A DNA stretch of 64,000 nt from Bos javanicus. Lineage: Eukaryota; Chordata; Mammalia; Artiodactyla; Bovidae. Shown piece after piece: positions 33,846 through 45,158 of this stretch. How positions within the stretch are numbered: position 1 is the stretch's first letter; each line of letters opens with the position of its first letter. The notes under the pieces are model-generated. The model did no database searches. It was given only the letters and a program-made list of their open reading frames with translations, and had not been told where the DNA came from. The translations under genes and the position numbers were made by a program. The stretch is from assembly GCF_032452875.1 (NCBI RefSeq), contig NC_083890.1, positions 50,178,983-50,242,982 of the forward strand. The letters are read 5' to 3'.

Positions 33846-34651
33846 AGTTTTAAAAAATGAATTATTTTTTGGCTGTGTTGGGTCTTCTCTAGTTGAGGTG
33901 CATGGGCTCAGTTGCCTTGCCTCATGTGGGATCTTAGTTCCCCGACCAGGGATTGAACCCACGTATCCTGCACTGAAAGGTAGATTCTTTTTAAATTAAT
34001 TTATTTATTTTAATTGGAGGCTAATTACTTTACAATATTGTGGTGGTTTTTGCCGTACATTGACATGAATCAGCCATGGGTGTACATGTGTTCCCCATCC
34101 TGAACCCCCTCCCACCTCCCTCCCCATCTCATCCCTCAGGGTCATCCCAGTGCACCAGCCCTGAGCACCCTGCCTCATGCATCAAACCTGGACTGGCAAT
34201 CTGTTTCACTTATGGTAATATACATGTTTCAATGCTATTCTCTCAAATCATCCCACCCTCGCCTTCTCCCACAGAGTCCAAAATTCTGTTCTTTACATCT
34301 GTGTCCCTTTTGCTGTCTTGCATATAGAGTCATTGTTACCATCTTTCTAAATTCCATATATATATGTGTTAGTATACTGTATTGGTGTTTTTCTTTCTGG
34401 CTTACTTCACTCTGTATAACAGGCTCCAGTTTCATCCACCTCATTAGAAAACTGATTCAAATGGATTCTTTTTAATGGCTTAGTAATACTCCATTGTGTA
34501 TATGTACCATAGCTTTCTTATCCATTCGTCTGCTGATGGACATCTAGGTTGCTTCCATGTCCTGGCTATTGTAAACAGTGCTGTGATGGACACTGGGGTA
34601 CATGTGTCTCTGAAAAGTGGACTCTTAACCACTGGCCCACCAGGGAAGCCC
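33846..34651 (-). repeat. tRNA-derived SINE interrupted by L1
   Basis: Reverse SINE body 33846-33989 (TTTGGCTGTGTTGGGTCTTC, CCCGACCAGGGATTGAACCC). It resumes at 34611-34651 with ACTCTTAACCACTGGCCCAC, then CAGGGAAGCCCC. The break lies in the tRNA-like head. Confidence 0.95.
33990..34610 (-). mobile_element. L1 LINE 3' end nested in SINE
   Basis: About 620 bases of reverse, 5'-truncated ruminant L1. It begins at the inverted A/T-rich tail (TTTTAATTGGAGGCTAATTA) and ends within inverted ORF2 (CTATTGTAAACAGTGCTGTG). The flanks TGAAAGGTAGATTCTT (33974-33989) and TGAAAAGTGGACTCTT (34611-34626) form a 16-bp TSD with three transitions. Confidence 0.96.
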
Positions 34652-35536
34652 CGAGGGCTTGGGTGTTCAGGATGTGACTTTCCTGGAGCTTCCCGAAGGC
34701 CTGGGAAGCCGGCTCTGGGCAGCAGCAGTAGGTGAAAGGCCCCGGGTTCTCCACTGAGCTTTTATTTAAACAGTGATATAGAAATGGGCCACCTGGAAAG
34801 CTCTCCTGCTAAGTCACTGCCCCTGGGAGATGGGTGGAAGGAGGCAGGTCTGCCTCATGGGCCACAAAAGATCTGGACTTGTGATCCCATCTTCTTTCCT
34901 CCAAGAGGAATCCCCTCAGCTCGTGGACCCCGGGAGAGGGGAGGCTTTCTAAAGCCCAGAGCCAGAGAAGGGAGAAGAGAGTAACAGACAGAAGTTCCAG
35001 TTCAGGCCTCGGTGAGACCCGTCGCCTGCTAGTGCTGGGACCGGAGGAGAAAGGGAGCTCTCCGCTCTGTTTCAGCTCCCAGTTTGTCCAGAGCCAGCCG
35101 AGAGCGAGCGGTCCAGGCAGTCAGGATTTACTCTCCTGCCAGTTCTGTCTGAGGCAGTCTGTGCTTCCTGCCAGCACCTGGAAGGCAGTGCAGAGAGAGG
35201 ACACTCCCATCCACGTCCGCGGAGAGCAGGGACGGACGAGCCGCGGAATCGGAGCGCTCGGGACCCTTACTTCATCTGAGGCACACGGTGGACGCTGCTG
35301 TTTGCCAACTGAACACCCATTTCCCTCTCCTACCTTCCCAGCTGAACTTCCTCTTCACTGGGGGCTGTAGAGTGTCAGGGAAAGACGCCTTTCCCCAGGC
35401 CCCTGGCACGTAGGGCAAGTGAGGCTGGGGTGCCGGGTCACACGGAGCAAGTGCAGACGTGATCTTCCAGCCCTGGGGAGGCCGGGATGCTTCTTTCCTG
35501 CTCCCCGCCATGTTACCATCGAAAGATGACACGTGA
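34652..35536. other. Unassigned interval
   Basis: GC-richer around 35020-35270, with scattered CpG (CGCGGAATCGGAGCGCTCGG at 35241). No exon or repeat recognised. Confidence 0.4.
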
Positions 35537-35682
35537 GGGACTTTGCTGGCGGTCCAGTGGTTAAGACTTCACCTTCCACTGCAGAGGCTATGGGTTTGGG
35601 TTGGGGAGTTGAGATCCCTGGTTGGGGAGTTGAGATCCCTGGTTGGGGAGTTGAGATCCCACATGCCTCATGGCCAAAAAAA
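35537..35682 (+). repeat. tRNA-derived SINE with internal 21-bp tandem triplication
   Basis: Forward SINE: GGTCCAGTGGTTAAGACTTC, the B-box side replaced by an array, then GATCCCACATGCCTCATGGC and an A-rich tail. The unit TTGGGGAGTTGAGATCCCTGG occurs at 35601-35621 and 35622-35642, and its first 18 bases at 35643-35660. The usual SINE has one copy. Confidence 0.92.
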
Positions 35683-36213
35683 AGAAACATAATGTAAACA
35701 ACAGAAACAATATTTTTAACAAATTAAATTAAAGACTTTTAAAATAATGGTCCACATCAAAAGAAAAAAATCTTAAAAAAAAGTACATTGAGATTAAATA
35801 CATTTTCAAGATTTTTGGAAGCGATTTGATAACTCATCTAATGCAAAGATCTAGATAAATACTGGTTTCTGACTGATTTGGTGGAGAAAAGGTACCTAAA
35901 GACACTTATAATGGTTTTACTTTTATCGTGTATGTCCTACTATAAATGTGAGCTTCTTAGAAGGATATTTATGTTAGAGAAGAACATATATTTATGTTCA
36001 TTATGTTATTATGAAGAGATAATAAAATACCAGGGTTTTTGTTTAGAATTTACTTTCTAAATTAGTTCTGCCCTCTTATTTCATAGAAAATTGGAAATCA
36101 AATCTGATAAGTTTGACTTCAGATTTGTTATTTCAAAAATTGACATGGTCTTCCATATATTTGTTATTATTATTAGAGAAGTCAAGAAAAAGTTGGGGGG
36201 TACAACATCTTTT
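35683..36213. other. AT-rich unassigned interval
   Basis: Strongly AT-rich with several A-runs; no repeat family or exon recognised. Confidence 0.45.
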
Positions 36214-36420
36214 GGACTTCCCTGGTGGCTAAGATGGTAAAGAATATCTGCCCAACATGCAGGAGACTCAGCTTCGATGCCTGGGTCAGCAGGATCCCCT
36301 GGAGAAGGGAATCGCTACCCATTCCAGTATTCTTGCCTGGACAGAATTCCATGGACAGAGGAGCCTGGAGGGCCGCAATCCACGGGGTCGTAAAGAGTCA
36401 GACCCGACTGAGCAGCTAAC
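36214..36420 (+). repeat. Bov-tA SINE
   Basis: Forward Bov-tA from GGACTTCCCTGGTGGCTAAG to GACCCGACTGAGCAGCTAAC. The monomer contains a small insertion (CTGGACAGAATTCCATGG). Confidence 0.93.
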
Positions 36421-36907
36421 ATTTTCACAACAGCCAGTGTGTCTTTTCTCTCACTGTGTTAAAATGTGGAGGCTTCAGGAATATTTTTCAAATAACCGCT
36501 TTTAATTGCCATTTGAACAGCAGCTACACTGTTCGCGTAGTTTTGTTCTTGGACAAATAGTCTTCTGCTTTCTGAAGGGACTTAAAAAAGAGACCAAATA
36601 GCAGAGTGCGTGAGGGCCAAGTTCACGTGGCGTCTGATTTGCTGAGACGACCCAGCAGGAAAGCATTTCCATAAACCGCCTGCACTCCTTTCCTCTGTAA
36701 GCGGAGACTACTTCTGAGTCTGGAACGCGGTGCGTTTGTCAGCAACATCCCCAGAGTGGGATGCAGCAGACTGAATGTTTCAGTCCATTCTATGGGAGTC
36801 CTGTGTCGTTTTAGAAACCAAGGTAAGGATGCTGTTGGCACCACCCGGTAGCATCCTGCTTCTTACGCTCTTCTCTAGTCAATGGCAATCTTTAAATGTA
36901 GTTGCTG
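36421..36907. other. Unassigned interval
   Basis: No repeat or exon recognised; AT-rich left, mixed right. Confidence 0.4.
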
Positions 36908-36916
36908 CTCCCATTT

Positions 36917-37111
36917 CTATTGTCTTTTTAAAAAATATCTATTCCCTTCTGGCTGCATCGGGTCCCAGTTGCAGCACAAAGCTGAGGCACCCGGGTTCAG
37001 CACTCGGGCACTCAGGCCTAGTTGCTCTTAGCTCCCCGAACAGGGTTCAAACCCACGACTCCCCCTGCGTTGGAAGGCAGACTCTTAACCACTGGACCAC
37101 CAGGGGAGTCC
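36917..37111 (-). repeat. tRNA-Glu-derived artiodactyl SINE with TSD
   Basis: Reverse SINE: TGGCTGCATCGGGTCCCAGT, CAGGGTTCAAACCCACGACT, CTCTTAACCACTGGACCACC. Flanks CTCCCATTT (36908-36916) and CTCCCACTT (37112-37120) form a short TSD. Confidence 0.93.
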
Positions 37112-37120
37112 CTCCCACTT

Positions 37121-37787
37121 TTAATGTAATTCTTCATAGGTGAGTACATATGTCAGATAACTTCCCCCAGCTGACATGTGGACCCCAACTCAATTCTGGC
37201 CTTACTGCCCTGCTCTTCACTGGCCACAGGGCTCAGGGGCATCGTGGGATCCTGGGAAGCCCTTTACCTTCACCCTGTTCCTCCACTGCAGCTTAGAAGT
37301 CGCGATGATGACGGGGCCTGGTCATGTCTGGGGCCGATACTAGGGCTGCTGCCCCCGCCTCGCTCTGAGCCCACGGGGTAGGGTCAGCGCAGAGGAGGGC
37401 AGAGCGGACAAGCTGATGGTCCTTCGTGTCACACACCATTGATCCCCTGCATCTGGATTCCCAGTTACAAGGCACAGTGAATGCCCTTCTATCTAAACTG
37501 GTTGAATCAGACATCCTTCTATAAATGGCAGCCAAGAGAATCGCTACATTTAGGAAGGGCTGAGAGAGCCTGGATCAGCCCTGCTAACCATCTGTGATGT
37601 CACATTGTCTGGCCGCCTGCAGCAACAGCCTGTCCAGCCCACATCCGACTCTTCCAGCTTAAAAATGATGATGGCTGGTGACCCTGTAGGCTAGGGCTAC
37701 CATATTTAGCAAGTAAACACAGAAGATGCACAGCTGAATTGAATTTCAGATGCAGAAATGAGTGATTTTTATAGCATACGTATGTCC
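37121..37787. other. Unassigned interval
   Basis: Mixed composition; no repeat or exon recognised. Confidence 0.4.
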
Positions 37788-37904
37788 CCAGTATTGTATG
37801 GAAGCCATTCCCTTCTCCAGGGGGGTCTTCTTGACCCAGGGATTGAACCTGGGTCTCCCACGTTGCAGGCAGATTGTTTACCGTCTGAGCCACCACAGAA
37901 GCCC
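37788..37904 (-). repeat. Bov-tA SINE fragment
   Basis: Only the tRNA-head half and the adjoining part of the monomer: CATTCCCTTCTCCAGGGGGG, GGGATTGAACCTGGGTCTCC, CGTCTGAGCCACC. Confidence 0.9.
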
Positions 37905-39605
37905 AAATGTTGTACAGGACATCCTGACACTGAATGACGACTCCTTGAGGATCTGAAATCCAGCTTTGCCTGGGCATTCTGCGTTTTATCCAGCAACCCA
38001 ACTGTAGGCTCATAAAAAGATGGCCTGGGCACTTGTGGGGTTCTGGGTCCTGGCCATCCTGGGGTCTTGAAACCAGATTTGTCTGGGGCTCAGTTTCTAA
38101 TTAACGACCATCCTCTGGGTGGCCCACTTCCTGAGTTGATGAAGGAGAAAACCAGGGTTTCCTGCTGGACATGGGCTTTTCGCCAGCGGGGCAAGGTGGG
38201 CCTCCGCTCACCACCCCCACCTCCTGGTACCTGATCTTCCTCATTCCGGGGCCCTGGCGGCCCCACTGCTCTGTGGCCCCTAGAGCCCCTCGGTGCCTGT
38301 GCTCCAAGGAAGCTCCAGGGTCCTTCTTTCACCTCCCTTCCTACACACCCACTCCCACTAGGGCGAGCCCCAGGGACGCTGGGCTGTGAGGGGCTGCACA
38401 CGGACTGGGCCCTCTGGGAGCGTCTGCCCTTTGGGAGTGCTACTCCGACTGGTCCCCCTGGAAGCGGCAGGTGGGCGCCGGTTGCCCCGGAAGCGCCCAG
38501 GCTCCGACACCTGCCCCTGGATCCTGCCGCCTCACCCCACCGATGCGCTTGTCACAGGCGCTCATCGGGGCCCCGTCTTGTGGGGCCACCAAAACAGGAC
38601 TGACCCTTCCCCACAGCAACCCCAGCCCGCCGGAAACAGAGATGAAGCAGGTTTCCGTCTCTCTTCAGTTGAAATAAAACCAGACTCTTAACAAGGAACT
38701 AAGAAGATAGTGCAAGGCGTGTGCACGGCTGTGTGTGCAGAGGTCCCTTTCCAGTCCCGACCCCACTGTCCCGAGCAGCCACAAGGAGTTCAGGCCTGAA
38801 CCCAGCCCATCCTCCCCTCCTCCGGACCAGATGAGCCCGAGAGACCAGGGTGAGGAGCCTGGGGCACGGCCCTCTCTGTGTCCAGCTGCTGTGCCCCCCT
38901 TCTACATCACGTCCACCCAGCCCCCTGACTCTCTGCTCCTGAGTGGACGACTTGCCTCTCCAGCCTTGAGGGACCTCTCTCCATGGTCACCCCACCCTCC
39001 TAGGCCCTCTGGCCCAGCCCTGGGAGTCCCCTGTCCAACTTGGTCCTTGCAGTGAAGGCCTGTGTCCTCTCCAGAGGCTCTTGGAGGCGGCCTCGGTCTT
39101 TCCCTGTGATCTGTGGGCCCCTCACCAGCTTCCTTCAATGGCCGGAAAGAGACCCCTCCTCCCTCTCGGGTTCCCCATCAGCCCCGCTCCCCTCTCTGCA
39201 GGCCCACCCACCAGGGTCCTGCCTTCGGGTGGTGAGAAGACTCTGGCCCTTGGTTCATTTGCTGCAGAGATAAAGATCTCGGCTGGGGATACAATCATCT
39301 TCAAGGAGCAGGGGTGAAGTGAGTGCTCTGTAATTTGGTGACTAAACAGGTCTGGCTCCTACTCCTGGGGTCATAATGATATAGGAAGAGGGCAGCAAGA
39401 AAAACCGGCTCGTCAGCAGGAGAAGCCGGAACAATTTGCAGAGCTCTAATTCCTGTTCAGTGACCGTATACCAAACATGTGTGACCTGATGTACTCCTTC
39501 TAACAGCTTTTGTAAGGACGAGGGCAGTCTGTCCCTTACCTCCCACGCCTACACTGCCTCTCTGATGAGACTACCACCTCTCCGGACGTCTGTTACAGGC
39601 TTAAC
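37905..39605. other. GC-rich unassigned interval
   Basis: 1.7 kb GC-rich block peaking around 38170-39200. Frames of 60-112 codons occur on both strands without domains. No repeat recognised; CpG moderate. Confidence 0.4.
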
Positions 39606-39607
39606 TC

Positions 39608-39630
39608 TGTGTGTGTGTGTGTGTGTGTGT
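39608..39630. repeat. (GT)n microsatellite
   Basis: About eleven GT repeats ending directly at a reverse Bov-tA. Confidence 0.95.
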
Positions 39631-39811
39631 TAGTTGGTCAGTCGTGTCCGACTCTTTGTGACCCCATGGACTATGGCCTTCCAGGCTCTTCGGTCTGTGG
39701 AATTCTCCAGGCAAGAATACTGGAGTGGGTTGCCATTCCTTCTCCAGGGGATCTCCCTGGTCTCCTACATCGCAGGCAGATTCTTTTCTCTCTGAGCTAC
39801 CAGGGAAGCCC
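39629..39811 (-). repeat. Bov-tA SINE
   Basis: Reverse Bov-tA: TTGGTCAGTCGTGTCCGACT to GAGCTACCAGGGAAGCCC, with a deletion in the inverted B-box region (GGGGATCTCCCTGGTCTCCT). Confidence 0.93.
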
Positions 39812-39830
39812 AGGCTCAGCTGTGCAACCC

Positions 39831-40161
39831 TTCACATTCGTGTGTTGAAGCCTGAACCCTTGGGGCCTCAGTATTTGGGATCCTCAAAGAGGTGGTTCTT
39901 TTAAAATGAGGTCATGTGGGTGGGCCCTAACTTGGTAGGACAGTGGACCTCATAAAAGGATGGGGTTGGGAGGCACAGAGAGAAAGCCTGGTGAAGACAG
40001 AGAGGAGTTCGCGTGCACCAGCCCAGGGGAGAGGCCTGAGGGGAAGCAGGCCGACTCCTTGACCCTGGACACCCAGCCTCCAGGGCTGTGAGGGGACACA
40101 GTTCTGTGGTTAAGGCCCCAGGCTGTGGTGCTTGTTACAGCAGCCTGCGCTGACTGATGCA
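39831..40161 (+). mobile_element. MaLR-type (MLT1-like) solo LTR
   Basis: About 330 bases bounded by TG...CA: GTGTTGAAGCCTGAACCCTT, AAATGAGGTCATGTGGGTGG, then GGCCCTAACTTGGTAGGAC, CCTCATAAAAGGATG, CAGCCTCCAGGGCTGTGAG, GTTACAGCAGCCTGCGCTGA. Old ERVL-MaLR LTR with no internal genes. The conserved motif order gives good family confidence but not the subfamily. Confidence 0.85.
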
Positions 40162-40644
40162 GCCTGTAACCACACATCAATGCTATCCTTTCTCCTGCCA
40201 GCTGAGGGGCTCCAGGTGGAGGGTCAGGGCAAGGGAAATGGATGGGGCTGGGGACCATCCCAGGCAGCATTCCAGGTGGGGCTACTCTCCTCTAACTCCT
40301 TGGCCTCCTTCCAAAGCCCCCTATCCCCATAGTTGCCGCCAAGTCCTAAGCATCAAAAGGACGTGTGGGCACGAGCAGGGGGGTAGGTTCAAGAAGGCAC
40401 CCAGGGGATGCTCTCTGAGCAGCATTCTGGTGACATGCGGTCTTGCTTCCTCAATTTTATAAACGTTACAGTTATGACTTTGAATTTCCATACAGAGGAT
40501 GGAGGAAACACGGTAAAATGAAAGGAAAGAGGGAAAAATTCCAACTTCATAGCGTCACCTGCTATTTGCAAGGTACATTAGAGGGGACCAAGCCCTTACT
40601 GCTCATGGTCACTGTCAGTCCCACCTGGTACCCAGACCAGGGGT
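40162..40644. other. Unassigned interval
   Basis: No repeat or exon recognised. Confidence 0.4.
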
Positions 40645-40755
40645 TGTTACTCGTCTCCCCCTTTCGCAGTGAGGCAGCTGAAGGCGCGAGTCTTGCCCGG
40701 GCGCGTGGAGGCAGGGTCCAGGCCCCGCCTCTGGAGCTGCACAGTGTCCCATGCA
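40645..40755 (-). repeat. MIR remnant, GC-rich
   Basis: TTACTCGTCTCCCCCTTTCG, AGTGAGGCAGCTGAAGGCGC, then TCTTGCCCGGGCGCGTGGAG and CCTCTGGAGCTGCACAGTG follow the inverted MIR order. Unusually CpG-rich for a MIR. Confidence 0.55.
40701..40714 (+). promoter_or_regulatory. CTCF-core-like motif
   Basis: GCGCGTGGAGGCAG matches 13 of 14 positions of the core often written CCGCGNGGNGGCAG. It lies in the MIR remnant. Sequence resemblance only. Confidence 0.3.
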
Positions 40756-41331
40756 TGTGTCCTGACACCCACTTACTCCGTGGCCCTTCCTGTGGTGAGG
40801 ACTCTGAGATTTTTCCACCATGACCCACAGGCTGGGGAGGGCTGAGGGCCAAAATCTCAACATCTGGGCACCTTTGGGAGCACCCCCTGTTCCCTGAGCC
40901 TCGAGCTCTCCCCACTTCCCCAGGGACGGAGGGTGGATGGAAGGACCCCTGTTTCACCAGGCAATGCGTCGGCAATCACACCCACTGTGCCAGCTCTGGA
41001 GGCCTCGGGCAGAAGCCAAACAGACTCAAGCCAGAGCCGCTGTGTCTCCTCCACCCTTAGAGCGGCTTCACTTAGGATGAAAGCCCAGGCGGGCTTTTTA
41101 TTTAATTCAAAATTTATTGTGATGAGAGCAGAGAACTCCTGCCCGGTGATAAAGTGTTCAGAAGGCTGGCGTTTGAGCAGGGCTGGAAAATGCTGCTGTC
41201 AAGGGGCAGGTGGATCTCAAGAGCGTGAGCAGGGCCCTTTCTGCCCCGGGCACTGTGCCCTGTCTCTCGTGAAACGGGCACTTCTCGGCCGTCTGGTCAA
41301 GTGGGTAGCGTGGGAGCCACTGTCCCAGTGG
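40756..41331. other. Unassigned interval
   Basis: Mixed to GC-rich; no repeat or exon recognised. Confidence 0.4.
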
Positions 41332-41490
41332 CTGTTGTTTAGTTGCTCAGTCACGTCCAACTCTTTGCGACCCCACGGACTGCAGCCCGCCAGTCCGTGG
41401 GATCTCCCAGCGAGAATCCTGGAGTGGTTGCCACTTCCTCCTCCAGGGGAATCTTCCCGACCCAGGGATGGAGCCTGCCTCTCCTGCACT
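41332..41490 (-). repeat. Bov-tA SINE, diverged
   Basis: Reverse Bov-tA: TTTAGTTGCTCAGTCACGTC, CCAGTCCGTGGGATCTCCCA, CTTCCCGACCCAGGGATGGA. The tRNA end is degenerate beyond 41490. Confidence 0.88.
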
Positions 41491-41739
41491 GTCGCCACCC
41501 CACGCCTCATCGCTCAGGCTCTCTGCTCTTCGGCTGCACAGACGATCGCCAAGCTGAGGTTTGAGGGCTGCTTCTGGGAGCTATGGTTGGGTGTTACTTG
41601 ATGCAAAAGTGATTCTTGGTTTAGTGCTGGGAAAGACCAAGGCTCCCCGAGAAGGCAGGCGTTCTTCTCCCAGACCCCCTGTGACTCAAGCCTGAGCTCT
41701 CAGTTCTCACCGGGTTTTCCAGGCTGCCAGCTGCCCCCG

Positions 41740-41870
41740 GAGATTTAGGACTCGCCAGCCCCCATGATCAAGTGAGCCAGTTCCTTAAAATAAGTCTCTC
41801 TCCATCCTTTTCATATATAGACCCTACAGATATAAGTATAGACATTCACATCCTATTCATTCTATTTTTT
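41740..41870 (+). mobile_element. Possible LTR 3' remnant
   Basis: CATGATCAAGTGAGCCAGTT, then CCTTAAAATAAGTCTCTCTC resembles the 3' part of an old mammalian LTR, including an AATAAA-like region. Weak, diverged. Confidence 0.35.
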
Positions 41871-43884
41871 TCTGAAGACTCCTGAATGATACCCCATGAA
41901 AATGCCCAGAGACTAGACATCTGTCCACCCCTCCCTCTCTCCCTGAAGCTTGGTCCGGGTCTCACTTTTGAGCTGGACTGAAGTGTGGGTGCGTCACTTA
42001 CCTGAGGAGACAGGGTCTGAACGGGGGTAGGTGAGACGTACCCCCCGAACAAGTGTTGGCAATGTCAGCCCAGCTTCTCGCGGTAACTACGTAGGCACGC
42101 TAGACCTGGAGGCAAGCTGCCCACCTGCCCTCCTCTCCTGGGTCCTGGGGGGTCCAGACCTGCGGTGGAGGAGGGCCCTGCCCTTTCTAGGTGGGAACCT
42201 CCCCCAGGAGACCCCTCTCTACTCCCCGCCCCTCACTAACAGGTCTCATTCGGGGGCTTCTGACCGGAGCCGAGGGCACGAGGTGTGAGCACCTTGCAGC
42301 CTCAGACTGTGTCCCGGGGGAGAGGAGTCTCCGATGGGTGGGTTTGCAGGAGGGCATCTGCTGAGCGTGTTGGTGCCCGGGTCCCTCTACGCCCAGGGTC
42401 CGCAAGTGGTCACCCCTCCCAGGCCCCCTCCCTGAGCTCTGGCCTCAGCCGGCGAGGCGTGAGGTTGGACCCAGAGGTGCCATGATGCTGGGCCTCTCTA
42501 CTGAGAACAGGGCTGATTGCCAGCAGGGCCTCGGGGTTCTGTGCCCAGGAAAGGATGCCCACTAGGACACTGAGCCCAGGGACGTCCTCCGCCCTGGGGA
42601 GGTGGCCCCACCCCAGCAAGGATCCTGTCCCCAAGGCCCCTCAGGACCTGTTGGCCCCTCTGCCTTCTGACCGTCTCTCGTCGAGTTGTGGGGACAGCAA
42701 GAATGGGGCGAGCCTGCCAGGAGACCTGCTCTTCGCTCCTTTTAGAAAACACTTCCTAAATGAGGAGACGCGGTGGCACCTTCCAGGAGAGGCCCTGGAG
42801 CTGGGTGCTGGGCGCTCACCCAGCAGGTCCTCCTTTGGGTCGGAAAGTGGCCGCCAGGCTGGGTCAGCCCCACCACGGTCACTGCCACATCCCCGGGGAG
42901 ACGGACGGGTGCAGACGTGGAGGCAGGGGGATGGACGGCAGGGGCTGGGCGGCGGGGCCAGGGGCTGGTTGTTGGGGGAGCTGCCTCCCCGGGAAGTCCT
43001 CTGTGCCTCGCGTGTGGGTGTCAGAAAGCCACCTGCAGAGGAACGGGCTTCCTCCCGCCCTCCAGTCGGAGCCCTTTCAAGTGAGCTTCCCGGGGTGGTT
43101 TCCCGGGCCCCACCAGCAGCGGCCTCTGTGCGTGGAGAGCCAGCCCACGTCCGCCTTCCACAGCGGGAGCCATGTGTGCTCGCCGCCACCTCAGTTCCAG
43201 CAGGAGAGAGGTGGGAGTCCGGCCTGCATTCCCGGCCCCGAGTCCTGGGGAGGGGTTGACTGACCTTGCCCTCCATCCAGCATCACGTGTAACGTGTCCT
43301 CCTGGCAGGAGGGACCCCCAGCTCCCCGCTGACCCCTCCGACCCCTGGGAATCCGCACAGGTGCCCAGCCCGGCCCTGCCCTCCGCTGCCCCGGGTGCCC
43401 GCAGGGCCTCTGGCTGCCCCAGGGGATGTCTCCAGCCGCCTGCTTCCCCTGCCTGCCTTTTCTTTCTCTCCCCTCCTCCCCATCTTCTTCCTCCTCCTTC
43501 TCCACCTTCGGGAGCACATGTTCCCTTCTGAGGGTAGGGACTGCAGAGCTGTCTTTAATTTGGAAACCGTGGTTTGTCTCCAATAAGAATCCTGTAAGTG
43601 CGGCTTGCAGGGATGTCAGGTGAGGCTCCCCTAGTCGTGCGTCAGGAATAGGGGTGCTGTGTCACTTCCTCCATCTCACACTTGATAAACAGAGGTGCTT
43701 CGGACACAAAGAGACTGGGAGTCACCCCTGAGGGGCTGCGGCAGACACAGAGGGGCAGGAGCGGGAAGCAGCCTCCTCCACGCTGCCCACACGGATCAGA
43801 CAGGGTCCCTCCCGAAGGTTAGCCTCGTGGGGGATGCGGGCCCCCAGGGGAAGGGCTTCCTGCTGGTGCCGCCCCCACCCAGAC
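41871..43884. other. GC-rich unassigned interval
   Basis: 2 kb GC-rich block. 42840-43260 has moderate CpG density (about 29 in 420 by hand count). 43461-43505 is a pyrimidine-rich tract. Frames of 234 codons (plus, 42555-43259) and 211 codons (minus, 43276-42641) cover the same DNA on opposite strands and have no domain. Confidence 0.4.
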
Positions 43885-44325
43885 TCACACGCTGAAGCCC
43901 TGTCCCCAGTGGGACACACTGGGAGGTGGAGTTTGGGGTGGCAATTAAGGTTAAATGAGGTCATAGCAGGGGGGCCCTGAGCTGAGTGGTCAGTGCCCTT
44001 TTAAGAAGAGGAAGGGATGGAGCCTGCCTCTCCCTGGGCCAGAGGAGCACCCAGGGAGAAGGTGGCCACCTGAAGCCCAGGAAGGGAACCCCGCCAGGAA
44101 CGGAGTCAGCCGCCACTCTGTGACATTGCTGCCATGTTTTGGCCTTGTCCCGTGGCATGGAGGCGCTACCTGACCAGGGACTAACCTGCACCCCTTGTCT
44201 TGGGAGTGTGAACTCTTCATCACCAGGCCGCCACCTTGAGCCGGGACTTTGCAGCCTCCAGGACTGCAGGGAAATACTTCTCTGTTGTTTCAAAGGCCCC
44301 CAGTCAGTGGTATTTATTTTGCGGA
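43885..44325 (+). mobile_element. MaLR-type (MLT1-like) LTR split by SINE
   Basis: Two collinear parts. 43885-44132: ACACGCTGAAGCCCTGTCCC, then GCAATTAAGGTTAAATGAGG and GGGGGCCCTGAGC. 44229-44325: CGCCACCTTGAGCCGGGACT, then GCAGCCTCCAGGACTG and TCTGTTGTTTCAAAGGCCC. A SINE lies between. No internal retroviral sequence. Confidence 0.82.
44133..44228 (-). repeat. tRNA-derived SINE inserted in LTR
   Basis: Diverged reverse SINE: TTTTGGCCTTGTCCCGTGGC, CTACCTGACCAGGGACTAAC, GTGAACTCTTCATCACCAGG. Confidence 0.75.
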
Positions 44326-45158
44326 AGACGAGGCCTGAAGCCACGGAGTCTGTGCTCCTCCAGCAGGCCCCAGGTGATTCCACACGCTTTGCATGGTCAC
44401 TCAACCCATTCTCCCCATCCTCACCAACCACCGAGGTCAGGACTGCCCTCACCCCTCCACAGAGAATGAAAACCCCAGGCATGAGAAGGTCGGCAGACAA
44501 AAGGGGCCACGAGCCGGTCTCTGCAGCCCTGGCCCCCTCCCCGGCCCCCAGACTGTAACCCCGGGCCTCAGAGCCTCGTGGGGCCTGACACAGGAGCGCT
44601 GATCAGGGAGGATGTTCTCAGGTTTCCCTCGGGCAGCTGCCACCTTGCCCCTTTCAGGGCAGGTCAGGGAGCAGGGAATGTGTCTGCGGACCTGCTGGTC
44701 TGGGTACAGGGGTGAAAAGTGGGCCTCCCTCTGAGTCATTCTTTCCCCTCTGCGCCCCTTCCTGGCCTTTGTTCCCTCACCCCCAGGCCAGGGCCGGAGC
44801 AGTGTGAAACTGTGACCCAACAGAGACGAGTGTTCACAGCCCATGGCCATCTCAAAGGCCCCCAGCGGAGGGAGGAGGGCAGGGTCCCACCCTCCCCGCC
44901 CATGTCCTAGGACAGTGATGCTTCTGTGGGGACCGCAGGGGACCCCGACCTCTACTACAAGCGTGAAACCCACGGCATCTGTCCCAAGGACCAAGGGGCT
45001 GTCAGTCTCTCTAATAATCTTAAAGTGAAAATCCCGAGTCCAGAAGGAGCTCAGAGCAGTTTGAGGACACTGTCTGTGGCACCCGGACTCCTGGGAGGTG
45101 TAGCACGGGGCTTGCAGGACCACTCAAGGCAGCACCCCTCCTCCCAGACGAGGCGGGG
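44326..45158. other. GC-rich unassigned interval
   Basis: No repeat family or exon recognised. A 224-codon minus-strand frame (45123-44449) has no domain and overlaps several plus-strand frames. Confidence 0.4.

Noticed and set aside
42555..43276. 234-codon plus frame opposite a 211-codon minus frame
   Set aside because: Same DNA open on both strands in a GC-rich region; no recognisable protein family.
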